This document shows, one piece after another, positions 27,673 through 35,485 of a stretch of 39,876 nt of DNA. Every line of letters starts with the position of its first letter. The stretch's first letter is position 1. The notes beneath the pieces were generated by a model. That model did not search any database. It saw only the letters and a list, made by a program, of their open reading frames with translations, and was not told the origin of the DNA. This DNA is from Bordetella parapertussis (GTDB lineage: Bacteria > Pseudomonadota > Gammaproteobacteria > Burkholderiales > Burkholderiaceae_B): NCBI GenBank assembly GCA_943331855.1, contig CALQNE010000004.1, forward strand, positions 1 to 39,876, read 5' to 3'. The position numbers and the translations under genes are program-made.

Positions 27673-29640
27673 TTGATCGACTTGCGGGCAGGCAATGCCA
27701 TAAATGATGTTGGAGGATTGTCTCAACGGGTAACATCAAATAAACGGTCTACCCAACATGAACACGCAAACCTCTTCAATATTTTACGAGGCCAGTCTTT
27801 TGCGCTGGTTCGCGAGCCGAATGTGATCGACGTCGCGCAGCGGGAGCAATCCTTCAAACAATTAGGCGTCCCTGAGGTCTGGGCGGGCCGTTCGTCTTAT
27901 ACCTTGCTTGATCTGGCGGATGAGTATGGTGCGCGGTTTGTGAGCCTATGGGATCGGTGGCGACGTGAGCCGGGGCGCTGTGCAAGACTGCATGGGGTGC
28001 TCGTCGTGCCAACGCTACCCTCTCGCGACGCCTTGCGCGCGCAATTGCTGAGTGGTTTGCCAAGCAAATTGCATGACCTTGCCAGGCAGCTGGTCGAGCA
28101 ATGGCCGTTATGTCTGCCAGGGGTGCACCGGCTTGAGTTCGAATCATTGCGTGTGACCTTGACCTTGGCGGTGGGGTCGGTGCCCGTACTTTTGCCGCGC
28201 CTCAGTCTATCGGCCGATGCCGTCATTCTTTCATCTGACGTGTTGGCCGCACCATCGCAACAACAGACCGCTTTGGCGGCAGCGTTGAGTCGTTTGATCA
28301 AGAAAAACGCGGCGCTACTGACGTTGACGGCAACACCTGTTTGGCCTGCTGGGCTAGAAAGTCATTTGACCTTTCATGCGCAAGCCGTGCTGCAGAGCGA
28401 AGGATCAGTGAGTCAGTCGAAAGTGGATCCGTCGAGTGCGCTAAAGCCAGTCGTTTTTTTAAGCGCGCGCGTATCACCGAGGGCTTGCCCTCAAGAGGCG
28501 CATGACGGTTCGCGTGGCTTAAGCGCTGGACCACAACGGATGATTGTGGTGGGGGGCGGATTTGCAGGTATGCACGTAGCGCAGGCGATGGCGCTTAGGG
28601 GGTGGGAGGTAACGGTACTGGATGCTGCGTCAGAGCTTGGCGGTGGACAGCACGGGCATCTTGCTGCGGCGCTCACGCCGGTGGTTTCGCGTGATGACGA
28701 TCAGTACGCACGCTTGTCGCGCGCGGGGAGTTTGCGCGCGCAGGCCCGCTGGGCACAGGTGCCGGACTCAATTGTGCTGGCTTGCGGTGCAATCCAGTTG
28801 CAGCGCGCGAGCGGGCGCATTGTTGATTTAAAAAGAATCGTCGAGGAGTTGGCCTTTCCGCAGCAATGGTTGCAGTTCGTGGATGCGGGACAAGCAAGTG
28901 CGTTGGCCGGGATGACGCTTGGGCGGGGTGGCTTTTATTTTCCCACGGCGCGACGTGTGCGGCCTGAAGCGTTGTTAGACCGACTCGCGCAGACAGAGGG
29001 CGTACAACGGATGACTGCGCAGGTTGCACGGGTCGAGTCGTACGGTCAGCAATGGCGTCTTCGAGATCGTTCAGGGAAGGTAATTGCCCAGGCACCGCAG
29101 GTGGTGTTGGCAGGCGGTTTGGCCACGCAACAGGTATTTGAAGCGAGCGGTTTGCTGCGGGCGGGTTCGCGTTTAGCGGCGATGTATGGCTTGGGGGGTG
29201 AGCTGACCTATTTGGCTCAGACAATGCTTGCCGGTGGGCCACGCTGCATTGTGTCCGGGGATGGCTATATTCTGCCGGCGATACAAGGCCAGTGTGTGCT
29301 TGGCAGCAGTTACCTCACTGAGGGCCATTCTGGAGGGACGACGGTGGCGGGTCGACAAGAAAACCTGGTGCGTGTTGCCAGCTTGTTGGGCCAGCCTCTG
29401 GAGCTTAGCGCAGAGGAACAAGGCACCTTGAAGGGCTGGGTTGGGCAACGAGCGGTCGTGCCCGATCGGTTCCCGGTGGTGGGGCCGGTGCAGGATTGGC
29501 CGGGACTGTGGCTCGCAACGGGCTTTGCTTCTCGGGGGCTGACCTGGGCGAGTTTGGCCGGCGACCTCATCGCAGCGACCCTAACTGGCGAGCCTATGCC
29601 ACTAGAAAACGATATAATTGCAAGAATTAGTCAAAATTAG
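27673..29640 (+). CDS. mnmC: MnmC-like protein: FAD oxidase domain plus degenerate methyltransferase domain
   Basis: MnmC finishes the mnm5s2U34 wobble modification of tRNA: its C-terminal FAD domain removes carboxymethyl from cmnm5U and its N-terminal domain methylates nm5U. Here the C-terminal half (about 290-645) is well kept: the FAD loop VVGGGFAGMHVA, LTPVVSRDDDQYARLSRAG, and GFASRGLTWASLAGDL near the end. The N-terminal half (about 50-270) still resembles the methyltransferase (LPGVHRLEFESLRVTLTL). However, the SAM loop (family ETGFGTGLNFL) reads DLADEYGARFVSL, and the DGFAPxxNPxMW motif is absent. The frame has no ATG before residue 290. TTG at 27673 or 27718, or GTG at 27823, are possible starts, so the given start is the longest reading only. 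Confidence 0.8.
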   Translation: MIDLRAGNAINDVGGLSQRVTSNKRSTQHEHANLFNILRGQSFALVREPNVIDVAQREQSFKQLGVPEVWAGRSSYTLLDLADEYGARFVSLWDRWRREPGRCARLHGVLVVPTLPSRDALRAQLLSGLPSKLHDLARQLVEQWPLCLPGVHRLEFESLRVTLTLAVGSVPVLLPRLSLSADAVILSSDVLAAPSQQQTALAAALSRLIKKNAALLTLTATPVWPAGLESHLTFHAQAVLQSEGSVSQSKVDPSSALKPVVFLSARVSPRACPQEAHDGSRGLSAGPQRMIVVGGGFAGMHVAQAMALRGWEVTVLDAASELGGGQHGHLAAALTPVVSRDDDQYARLSRAGSLRAQARWAQVPDSIVLACGAIQLQRASGRIVDLKRIVEELAFPQQWLQFVDAGQASALAGMTLGRGGFYFPTARRVRPEALLDRLAQTEGVQRMTAQVARVESYGQQWRLRDRSGKVIAQAPQVVLAGGLATQQVFEASGLLRAGSRLAAMYGLGGELTYLAQTMLAGGPRCIVSGDGYILPAIQGQCVLGSSYLTEGHSGGTTVAGRQENLVRVASLLGQPLELSAEEQGTLKGWVGQRAVVPDRFPVVGPVQDWPGLWLATGFASRGLTWASLAGDLIAATLTGEPMPLENDIIARISQN

Positions 29641-29646
29641 TAGTTT

Positions 29647-29683
29647 TTTGATGAATAAAGAGCAATTTTAATAATTCATCAAA
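29647..29683. promoter_or_regulatory. Perfect 10-bp inverted repeat upstream of the GH31 gene
   Basis: TTTGATGAAT (29647-29656) and ATTCATCAAA (29674-29683) are perfect inverted copies separated by 17 A/T-rich bases. The repeat begins 6 bases after the mnmC-like stop, in a 194-base A/T-rich gap. It could be an operator for the GH31 gene. It is not G+C-rich enough for a standard terminator. Confidence 0.5.
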
Positions 29684-29732
29684 GGTAGCAAGTCAGTCAC
29701 TACAGACTTAATTTTTAGCCCTACCCGCCCGC

Positions 29733-29762
29733 TTGAATATAAGATTAATCCGAATTTATACG
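29733..29762 (+). promoter_or_regulatory. Weak candidate promoter for the GH31-like gene
   Basis: TTGAAT (29733-29738), an 18-base spacer and TATACG (29757-29762) each match the sigma-70 boxes in four of six bases. The start of transcription would be about 65 bases before the ATG at 29835. The surrounding gap is A/T-rich. Other placements are possible. Confidence 0.3.
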
Positions 29763-29834
29763 GTTTGAGTTTATTAAAGTGGCTAAATCCGTCAGAATAG
29801 CGCCTTTGGTCGCTTAAACCTTCGCGCTAAATTA

Positions 29835-32003
29835 ATGTACCTAGACACCCTCAAGCTGCTCGATACGCTGCCGACTAAGGCGAGCTTTGACGTGGGCGGT
29901 GGGTTTCGACTCGCCGTCGAGCCGCATGCGCCTGGCGTGTACAGAATTCGCTGTGGGCGCCCCGAGGCGCTCGCGACGGACATTTTGCCTGGTGGCCGTG
30001 GCCGCGCCCATGCTGAGGTGCTACTCGCACGACCTGAGGCGATTGGCGAGTCGGTGCTTGAGCCGTTAACGGGTGAAAGCAAAGGCTGGCAACTGACGCA
30101 AGGGGACTCAACCCTTGAGCTGCAATCGCATCCGTTTCAATTGGTTTTGAAGCGTCAGGGTAAGAACCTGCTGGTCTTATCTGAAGCAGGTATTCAAGGT
30201 GCAGAAAATTTCTGGACACTTGGTTTCGAACTCAATTCGCAAGAAAAAATATTTGGCCTAGGTGAAACGCACGGCGATCTTGATCGTCGTGGTGAAACTG
30301 TGTTGTCGGACGACCCTGAACATCGCGCGCTACCTTTGGCCTGGAGTCCGAGCGGTTGGGGTGTGTACATCAACTCTCTCGGTCGGGTTGAGCATGACCT
30401 CGGTGCCGAAAACGCAAATGAGTATGCGATTGCGCTCGAAGATACAACGCTTGATTTTTTTCTGTTTGCTGGTGAGCCTGCTGAAATCCTCAATCAATAT
30501 ACGCAACTGACCGGACGTGCCGGCCAACCTGCGCTATGGACGATGGGCGTCTGGGTTGAACAGCCCCAAGATCATAGCGCGACTCAAACTGCTGAGATGA
30601 TCGCTGACTTTCGTGCCCAGCAGGTGTCGGTTGATGGTGTGCTGATGTTGCCGCCTGCCGCCTGGACTTACCAAGACTCGAAGTTGCTCCCTGACTGGGA
30701 TCACGCTCGGTTTCCTGACCCTAAACAAGTGATCGGTGTCTTTGGCAAACATGCTGTCCATCTTTGCTTGCACACGATACCGGCTTCCATTGCGGGGACA
30801 ACCAATTTCACCGAACTCGAAGACCGCGGCTGGTTGCTTGCAAACGAAGCCGGCGACGCACATGTTTTTGAAGGCGTTGCTGCGACGGGTGGCAAACCTT
30901 TTGGTCTGTTAGATCTGACGCATCGTGATGTCTTGAATATGTGGTCAGAGCGCCATCGACATCTTGCTGAAGACGGTGTCGGTGCAACAGCCTGTGATGT
31001 GCAGTTTGATATTCCTGACACGGTAGTCGCGCGCGGTGGTGAAACCGGCGCAGTATTACGCTCAATTTATCCCGCGTTGGCTCGGCGTGCGTTGTTTGAA
31101 GCCGCTGCAGGCCACCGTGTGCCACCAGAGGGTGTGGTGTTTAGCTCAGATTTGTTTGCGGGTGCCCAGCGCCTGCTTTGGCAGAGTGCACCGCGCGTTC
31201 CAAATACTTGGGCCGGCCTTCAGCACACCTTGCGTACGGCATTGTCGATTGGTGCCAGTGGCGTGCCGGTACAAATGCATGCCTTGGGCAATGCTCAGGC
31301 ACCCACCGATGAGATGACCCCCGAGCTATATTTGCGCTGGCTCGGGATGGCGGTTTTTTCGGCTAACTTCGCATTCCAGTCCAATTCCAAACTGATTCCG
31401 ACGAGTTTTGATGAGGCCACGCGCGCGCATATTCAAACTTGGTTGCAGTGGCGCTATCGTTTAATCCCTTACGTGTTAGGTGCGATTGAAGACGCTGCGC
31501 GTACGGGCTTGCCGGTGCAGCGTTCGATGGCAATGTCTTTTCCTGCAGATGCCGAGGCGCAACGCTGGGATACGCAATATATGTTGGGCCCCGCCGTGTT
31601 GGTGGCGCCTGCGATGCAATCTGGCACCGAACTTAAAGTTTATCTGCCTAAAGGCGAGGCCTGGTGGGACTTAAATACGGGCTGGCGCTATGAGGGCGGC
31701 ACTGTTTGGACAATCTCTTGCGGACTCGGAACGATACCGGCCTTTGGTCGTGAAGGGCATATGCTGTGCTTGGGACCGACCGCCAAACATACAGGCGAGT
31801 TCAACTCTGCTCGCATCCTGGATGAAGTTTGGATGTTTGGGATGCCTGTTCATAATCCAGTGGTCATGCGAAACAAAATTCGTGTGATGCAGATGCAGGG
31901 TTCAAGCTATATCAAAGGGCTTGAGGGCTTACGCATTGCGCCAAGCGAAGGCCTCGAGGTCAAGCGACGCGGTGCCGAAGTGCGGATTTCTCGCGCTCGC
32001 TAA
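29835..32003 (+). CDS. GH31-family glycosidase-like protein with an altered active site
   Basis: Glycoside hydrolase family 31 holds alpha-glucosidases, alpha-xylosidases and sulfoquinovosidases. The 722-residue product has the N-terminal beta-sandwich (about 20-240; FGLGETHGDLDRRG near 135-150), a TIM barrel beginning PALWTMGVWVEQP (about 229-240), and a C-terminal beta region with YMLGPAVLVAPA. D388 (TACDVQFD) falls at the nucleophile position. The acid/base segment, usually WxGD, reads W449-Q-S-A-P at 449-453, so the aspartate is replaced by alanine. No signal peptide is seen, so it is probably cytoplasmic. No clear ribosome binding site precedes the ATG. The deacetylase gene follows after 62 bases. 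The specificity is unknown. Confidence 0.8.
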   Translation: MYLDTLKLLDTLPTKASFDVGGGFRLAVEPHAPGVYRIRCGRPEALATDILPGGRGRAHAEVLLARPEAIGESVLEPLTGESKGWQLTQGDSTLELQSHPFQLVLKRQGKNLLVLSEAGIQGAENFWTLGFELNSQEKIFGLGETHGDLDRRGETVLSDDPEHRALPLAWSPSGWGVYINSLGRVEHDLGAENANEYAIALEDTTLDFFLFAGEPAEILNQYTQLTGRAGQPALWTMGVWVEQPQDHSATQTAEMIADFRAQQVSVDGVLMLPPAAWTYQDSKLLPDWDHARFPDPKQVIGVFGKHAVHLCLHTIPASIAGTTNFTELEDRGWLLANEAGDAHVFEGVAATGGKPFGLLDLTHRDVLNMWSERHRHLAEDGVGATACDVQFDIPDTVVARGGETGAVLRSIYPALARRALFEAAAGHRVPPEGVVFSSDLFAGAQRLLWQSAPRVPNTWAGLQHTLRTALSIGASGVPVQMHALGNAQAPTDEMTPELYLRWLGMAVFSANFAFQSNSKLIPTSFDEATRAHIQTWLQWRYRLIPYVLGAIEDAARTGLPVQRSMAMSFPADAEAQRWDTQYMLGPAVLVAPAMQSGTELKVYLPKGEAWWDLNTGWRYEGGTVWTISCGLGTIPAFGREGHMLCLGPTAKHTGEFNSARILDEVWMFGMPVHNPVVMRNKIRVMQMQGSSYIKGLEGLRIAPSEGLEVKRRGAEVRISRAR

Positions 32004-32065
32004 ACTAGGTCTAGCGCCCCTGGCTCGCGACTGTGCGCCAATCAATTTCATAGACGAGGCTTTTG

Positions 32066-32971
32066 ATGAAACCCAATTCGCCCCTGCCGACGCATAACCG
32101 TTATCCCTACTCGATGATTGACCAGCGCCAAGACTTTAGTTGGCCTGAGGGCAAGCGCTTAGCGTTTTATGTTTGTTTTAATCTCGAATATTTTGCTTTT
32201 GGTGCGGGCATGGGCTCGGATGTCGGTTTGGCAAACCCTGCGCCGAATCACCGCAGCTATGCGTGGCGCGATTACGGCAATCGAGTTGGTCTGTCGCGCA
32301 TGCTGGATTTAATGGATGAGCTGGGTCTGCCCGCGTGCCATAACGTGAACACCTTTTTGTACGATGCCCATCCTCAGATGTTTGAGCGCATCCGTAAACG
32401 TGGTGACGAAATCATTGGGCACGGACGCACGAACTCTGAGCGACACTCGGGGATGTGGGAGGCCGATGAGGCCCGCTGGCTGGCTGAGGCGACTGATGCG
32501 ATCACGCGAAATGAAGGTAAGTCACCGACAGGGTGGATGAGCCCCTGGCTATATGAAACCAATTTGTCGCCTGATCTTTTACAAGAAGCGGGCTATAAAT
32601 ATTTACTGGACTGGCCCTGCGATGATCAGCCGATCTGGATGAAGACACGAGCAGGAAAAATTTTGTCTGTGCCCTATCCGATCGAAGTCAATGATTCGCC
32701 AGCCATCGTCTTTAGAAATAAATCGGCGGCTGAGTTTGGTGACATGATTGTTGAACAATTTGAAGAGATGTTGCTGCAAAGTGAAAAGCAAGCACTTGTC
32801 TGCCCAATTGCGTTACATACTTTCGTGGTGGGTCAGCCCTTCAGGATGGGCCATCTGCGTCGAGCGCTCAAGCATTGCGCTGAGCATCCTAAAAAGGATA
32901 TGGTTTGGTATACCCGACCAGGCGATATTGCAGACTACTGCTATCGCTTGCCTGACGGTACGCTTGCTTAA
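32066..32971 (+). CDS. PuuE/allantoinase-type polysaccharide deacetylase family protein
   Basis: This is a carbohydrate esterase 4/NodB-fold protein of the branch that includes PuuE-type allantoinase and peptidoglycan or chitin deacetylases. The 301-residue product has YVCFNLEYF (candidate first metal ligand), VNTFLYDAHP, EIIGHGRTNSERH (metal histidine region), GWMSPWLYETN and the C-terminal ALHTFVVGQPFRM, which resembles the LHPxxxGxPxR motif of PuuE. No signal peptide is seen, which favours a small cytoplasmic substrate over a wall polymer. The ATG at 32066 follows ACGAGG by 7 bases. A TTG one codon earlier is less likely. Its stop shares the palindrome TTAA with the convergent fadD stop. 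Confidence 0.82.
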   Translation: MKPNSPLPTHNRYPYSMIDQRQDFSWPEGKRLAFYVCFNLEYFAFGAGMGSDVGLANPAPNHRSYAWRDYGNRVGLSRMLDLMDELGLPACHNVNTFLYDAHPQMFERIRKRGDEIIGHGRTNSERHSGMWEADEARWLAEATDAITRNEGKSPTGWMSPWLYETNLSPDLLQEAGYKYLLDWPCDDQPIWMKTRAGKILSVPYPIEVNDSPAIVFRNKSAAEFGDMIVEQFEEMLLQSEKQALVCPIALHTFVVGQPFRMGHLRRALKHCAEHPKKDMVWYTRPGDIADYCYRLPDGTLA

Positions 32972-34665
32972 TTTAGATCTCTGAGTTCGCGTCTTAAAAT
33001 CTTACCCACGTTTGATTTGGGTAATTCACTTCTGAACACAATTTGTTTGGGGCGTTTGTAATTGGTGAACTGCTCTTTGCAATAGGCTTGAATCTGCTGC
33101 TCAGTGAGGGCCGGATCCTTTCTCACGACAAACAATTTGACGGCCTCTCCAGTATGCTCATCGGGCACGCCAATGACGGCGCATTCTAAGACGCCCGGCA
33201 GACGAGAGATCACCTCCTCAAGTTCATTAGGAAAGACTTTGAAGCCTGAGATGACGATCATGTCTTTCTTGCGGTCGATGATTTTGACGTAACCATCTTG
33301 ATCCATAAAACCGATATCACCGGTCTTAAAGAAACCGTCAGCGGTCATGACCTTGGCTGTTTCTTCTGGCCTGTTCCAATAGCCCGCCATGACCTGTGGT
33401 CCGCGTATTGCGATTTCTCCGGGTGAGCCCAGTGGTACCGATTGACCTTCATCATCCAGGATTTGGATGTCGGTACTGGGCACAGGTAGACCGATGGTTC
33501 CGGTGTAGTGTTCGATTGTGGTGGGGTTGACGCAGGCGACGGGCGAAGTCTCAGAGAGCCCATAGCCCTCAACAATGGGGGTGCCAGTTAATTGCTGCCA
33601 ACGATCCGCGACTGTTTTTTGAACCGCCATGCCACCGCCAATGCTCACCAGCAAGTTTGGCAATTGAATCTTGGCAAAGGCGGGGTGGTGCGTCAGGGCG
33701 TTGAACAATGTGTTCACCCCAGGGAAAATATGCAGGTCAGGGTGTTGGTCTAAAAGTTTGATGAGGCCAGGCAGGTCTTTGGGGTTTGGGACCAGAATAT
33801 TTAAACCGCCCTCGCGAAGGCCGACCAGCGCGCACGAGGTCAGCGCAAAGATGTGGTACAGGGGCAACGCACACAAGAATACCAACTGCTCGATCGGGCG
33901 GCGATGCAAGGCGGGCGCCAGCCAGACATCTACTTGCTCAACATTCGCCAAAATGTTTCGATGTAGCAGGACCGCGCCCTTAGAGACTCCAGTCGTGCCG
34001 CCCGTGTACTGCAAGAATGCCACGCTGTCTTGCGTCAAGTTCACTTGCCGTGCGGGGTGTTTACTGCCAGTTTTAATTGTTTGCGCAAACGTGGCATGGC
34101 CGGGCAGGTTCCACTGCGGCACCAGTTTTTTAACGTGGCGCACGACAAAGTCGACGATTTTTCCTTTGAGTCCAAGTTGCTCGCCTAGGCTGGTCACAAT
34201 GACCTGTTTGACTGGTGTCTTACCTTGCAGACTCTCAAAAACGTGCGCAAAATTTTCAAGTGTGATTAAAACGCTTGCCCCGCTGTCGTTCAGTTGATGT
34301 TCAAGTTCGCGGGCGGTGTAAAGGGGGTTTGTGTTGACGACTACGTAGCCCGCCCGCAAGGTGCCCAGCATGGCAATTGGAAACTGCAAGATGTTAGGCA
34401 GCATGATAGCCACCCGAGCACCTGGCTCTAGCCCGAGCGTCTGCAGGTAATTGGCAAAGTACTGAGACTGCACATCAAGCTGCGCAAAGGTGAGCGCTTT
34501 GCCCATACACAGGTAGGCTTTGCGGTCGGCGAAACGTCGAAATGCACCCTCAAATAAGTCAACCAATGAGCCGTACGCAGAAATATCAATATTTTCAGGT
34601 ACGCCCGCAGGGTAGTGTCTGAGCCAAGGCTTGGTGGGTGATGTTATTTGCGTCATAGTTGTCAT
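32968..34665 (-). CDS. fadD: Long-chain fatty acid:CoA ligase (FadD type)
   Basis: FadD activates fatty acids to acyl-CoA with ATP at the inner membrane, the entry step of beta-oxidation. The 565-residue product has the AMP-binding signature YTGGTTGVSKGA (220-231), GYGLSETSP (near 367), the TGDIGFMDQDGYVKIIDRKKD hinge region and a C-terminal lysine in KSNVGKILRREL. Length and motifs match E. coli FadD (561). The ATG at 34665 has a weak AAGG upstream, and a second ATG is three codons on. It is divergent from the tetR-type gene across a promoter region rich in inverted repeats and convergent with the deacetylase gene (4-base overlap). Confidence 0.95.
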   Translation of the reverse strand: MTTMTQITSPTKPWLRHYPAGVPENIDISAYGSLVDLFEGAFRRFADRKAYLCMGKALTFAQLDVQSQYFANYLQTLGLEPGARVAIMLPNILQFPIAMLGTLRAGYVVVNTNPLYTARELEHQLNDSGASVLITLENFAHVFESLQGKTPVKQVIVTSLGEQLGLKGKIVDFVVRHVKKLVPQWNLPGHATFAQTIKTGSKHPARQVNLTQDSVAFLQYTGGTTGVSKGAVLLHRNILANVEQVDVWLAPALHRRPIEQLVFLCALPLYHIFALTSCALVGLREGGLNILVPNPKDLPGLIKLLDQHPDLHIFPGVNTLFNALTHHPAFAKIQLPNLLVSIGGGMAVQKTVADRWQQLTGTPIVEGYGLSETSPVACVNPTTIEHYTGTIGLPVPSTDIQILDDEGQSVPLGSPGEIAIRGPQVMAGYWNRPEETAKVMTADGFFKTGDIGFMDQDGYVKIIDRKKDMIVISGFKVFPNELEEVISRLPGVLECAVIGVPDEHTGEAVKLFVVRKDPALTEQQIQAYCKEQFTNYKRPKQIVFRSELPKSNVGKILRRELRDLN

Positions 34666-34730
34666 CTAGCCTTGCTATCTTTGGTCGTGGCGACTCTGTA
34701 CCAATAATAGTCGGCGGCACTCGGTTAATA

Positions 34731-34752
34731 CCATTAGCGTTTTAACTAATGG
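34731..34752. promoter_or_regulatory. Operator-like inverted repeat 1 (fadD side)
   Basis: CCATTAG (34731-34737), 8 bases, CTAATGG (34746-34752) form a perfect 7-bp-arm, 22-bp inverted repeat. It lies just downstream of the expected fadD start of transcription and has the same architecture as the repeat at 34792-34813. The shared pattern is CYATTAK-N8-MTAATRG. Confidence 0.6.
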
Positions 34753-34766
34753 ACAAAAGACTTGTT

Positions 34767-34772
34767 ATTATA
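34767..34772 (-). promoter_or_regulatory. Probable -10 box of the fadD promoter
   Basis: On the minus strand this is a perfect TATAAT. Transcription would start near 34760, giving a leader of about 95 bases to the fadD ATG. No recognisable -35 hexamer is at the right distance. The -35 position falls on the flanking inverted repeats, so a regulator bound there would block the promoter. Confidence 0.5.
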
Positions 34773-34778
34773 AAAAAT

Positions 34779-34790
34779 ACGAACGGTCGT
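34779..34790. promoter_or_regulatory. Small palindrome with TetR-operator character
   Basis: ACGA, ACGG, TCGT: a 12-bp imperfect palindrome with ACGA/TCGT arms, in the spacer upstream of the fadD -10 box. TetR-family operators of this style (ACGnnCGnnCGT-like) are common, but the sequence alone does not identify the regulator. Confidence 0.45.
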
Positions 34791-34791
34791 G

Positions 34792-34813
34792 CTATTATTA
34801 TTCGAAATAATAG
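34792..34813. promoter_or_regulatory. Operator-like inverted repeat 2 (tetR side)
   Basis: CTATTATT (34792-34799), 6 bases, AATAATAG (34806-34813) is a perfect inverted repeat. It has the same length (22 bp) as the repeat at 34731-34752 and agrees with it at 14 of 22 positions in register, centred 61 bp apart. It lies just before the tetR-type gene. Confidence 0.6.
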
Positions 34814-34818
34814 AGATT

Positions 34819-34830
34819 ATTGATATCAAT
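34819..34830. repeat. 12-bp perfect palindrome before the tetR start
   Basis: ATTGATATCAAT is a perfect palindrome ending 4 bases before the chosen ATG of the tetR-type gene, in the place where a ribosome binding site is expected. It may be a further regulator half-site pair or chance in an A/T-rich leader. Confidence 0.35.
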
Positions 34831-34834
34831 CCGA

Positions 34835-35485
34835 ATGAAACTCGTGCAAGCACCAGCGATCCAGACGATGCAGCAGACGCACGCAGCCCGGTCAAAGGGT
34901 GCGCTCACAAAGGCCATGATTGTTGATCGCGCTTTACAGATCGCAAGCCACCAAGGGCTTGAGGGCTTGACTGTGGGGCACCTGGCCGAAGTGCTTGCGA
35001 TGAGTAAAAGTGGAGTCTTTGCGCACTTTGGATCGCGCGAAGAGTTACAGCTTGCTGTTGTGCGAGAGTATTACCGGCGGTTTGAGTCGTGGGTGTTTGA
35101 ACCCGCTTTGCGCGAGCCCAAGGGGCTGCCCCGTCTTCAGAAAATGATTAATCTATGGATGCAAACGAGCATTCAAGAATTGAGCGCTGGGTGTATTTTT
35201 ATTTCCGGAGCTGTCGAGTTTGATGATCGCGCTGGCCCGGTACGCGACGAACTCGTGCATAGTGTAGAAATTTGGCGTGCCGCGCTGCGGCGTGCAATTG
35301 AGCAGGCAATCGAAGTCGGCGATCTAAAAAAAGAGTGTGAGCCTGAAGTCATGCTCTTTCAAATTTATAGCTACGTGCAAGGCTTGCATCACGATGTTCG
35401 ATTTTTAAAAATTTCAAAAAGCGTCGAGATTGCGACGCAATCTATCCAACACGTCATTGATCAAAACAGGAGTTCACGTGCCTAG
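34835..35485 (+). CDS. TetR-family transcriptional regulator of the fatty-acid locus
   Basis: The 216-residue product has an N-terminal helix-turn-helix (about 24-65; IVDRALQIASHQGLEGLTVGHL, then MSKSGVFAHFGSREELQLAVV) and an all-helical ligand-binding C-terminal domain with a TetR_C pattern (ELSAGCIFISGAVEFDD). By position it most likely controls fadD and the downstream beta-oxidation genes in response to acyl-CoA, as FadR- or PsrA-type TetR proteins do. I chose the ATG at 34835. TTG at 34820 and ATG at 34868 are alternatives. Its stop overlaps the next start by 8 bases, which indicates coupled translation with the acyl-CoA dehydrogenase. Confidence 0.9.
   Translation: MKLVQAPAIQTMQQTHAARSKGALTKAMIVDRALQIASHQGLEGLTVGHLAEVLAMSKSGVFAHFGSREELQLAVVREYYRRFESWVFEPALREPKGLPRLQKMINLWMQTSIQELSAGCIFISGAVEFDDRAGPVRDELVHSVEIWRAALRRAIEQAIEVGDLKKECEPEVMLFQIYSYVQGLHHDVRFLKISKSVEIATQSIQHVIDQNRSSRA

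Noticed and set aside
27758..27826. An ATG at 27758 as the true mnmC start, with a frameshift
   Set aside because: That frame ends at a TGA after 22 codons and shows no MnmC-like sequence, whereas the main frame is open throughout. A non-ATG start is simpler.
28673..29242. A 189-codon minus-strand open frame inside the mnmC-like gene
   Set aside because: It is antisense to the conserved FAD domain, and its proline/serine/arginine-rich translation resembles no family.
33671..34297. A 208-codon plus-strand open frame inside fadD
   Set aside because: It is antisense to the conserved AMP-binding domain and has off-frame composition.
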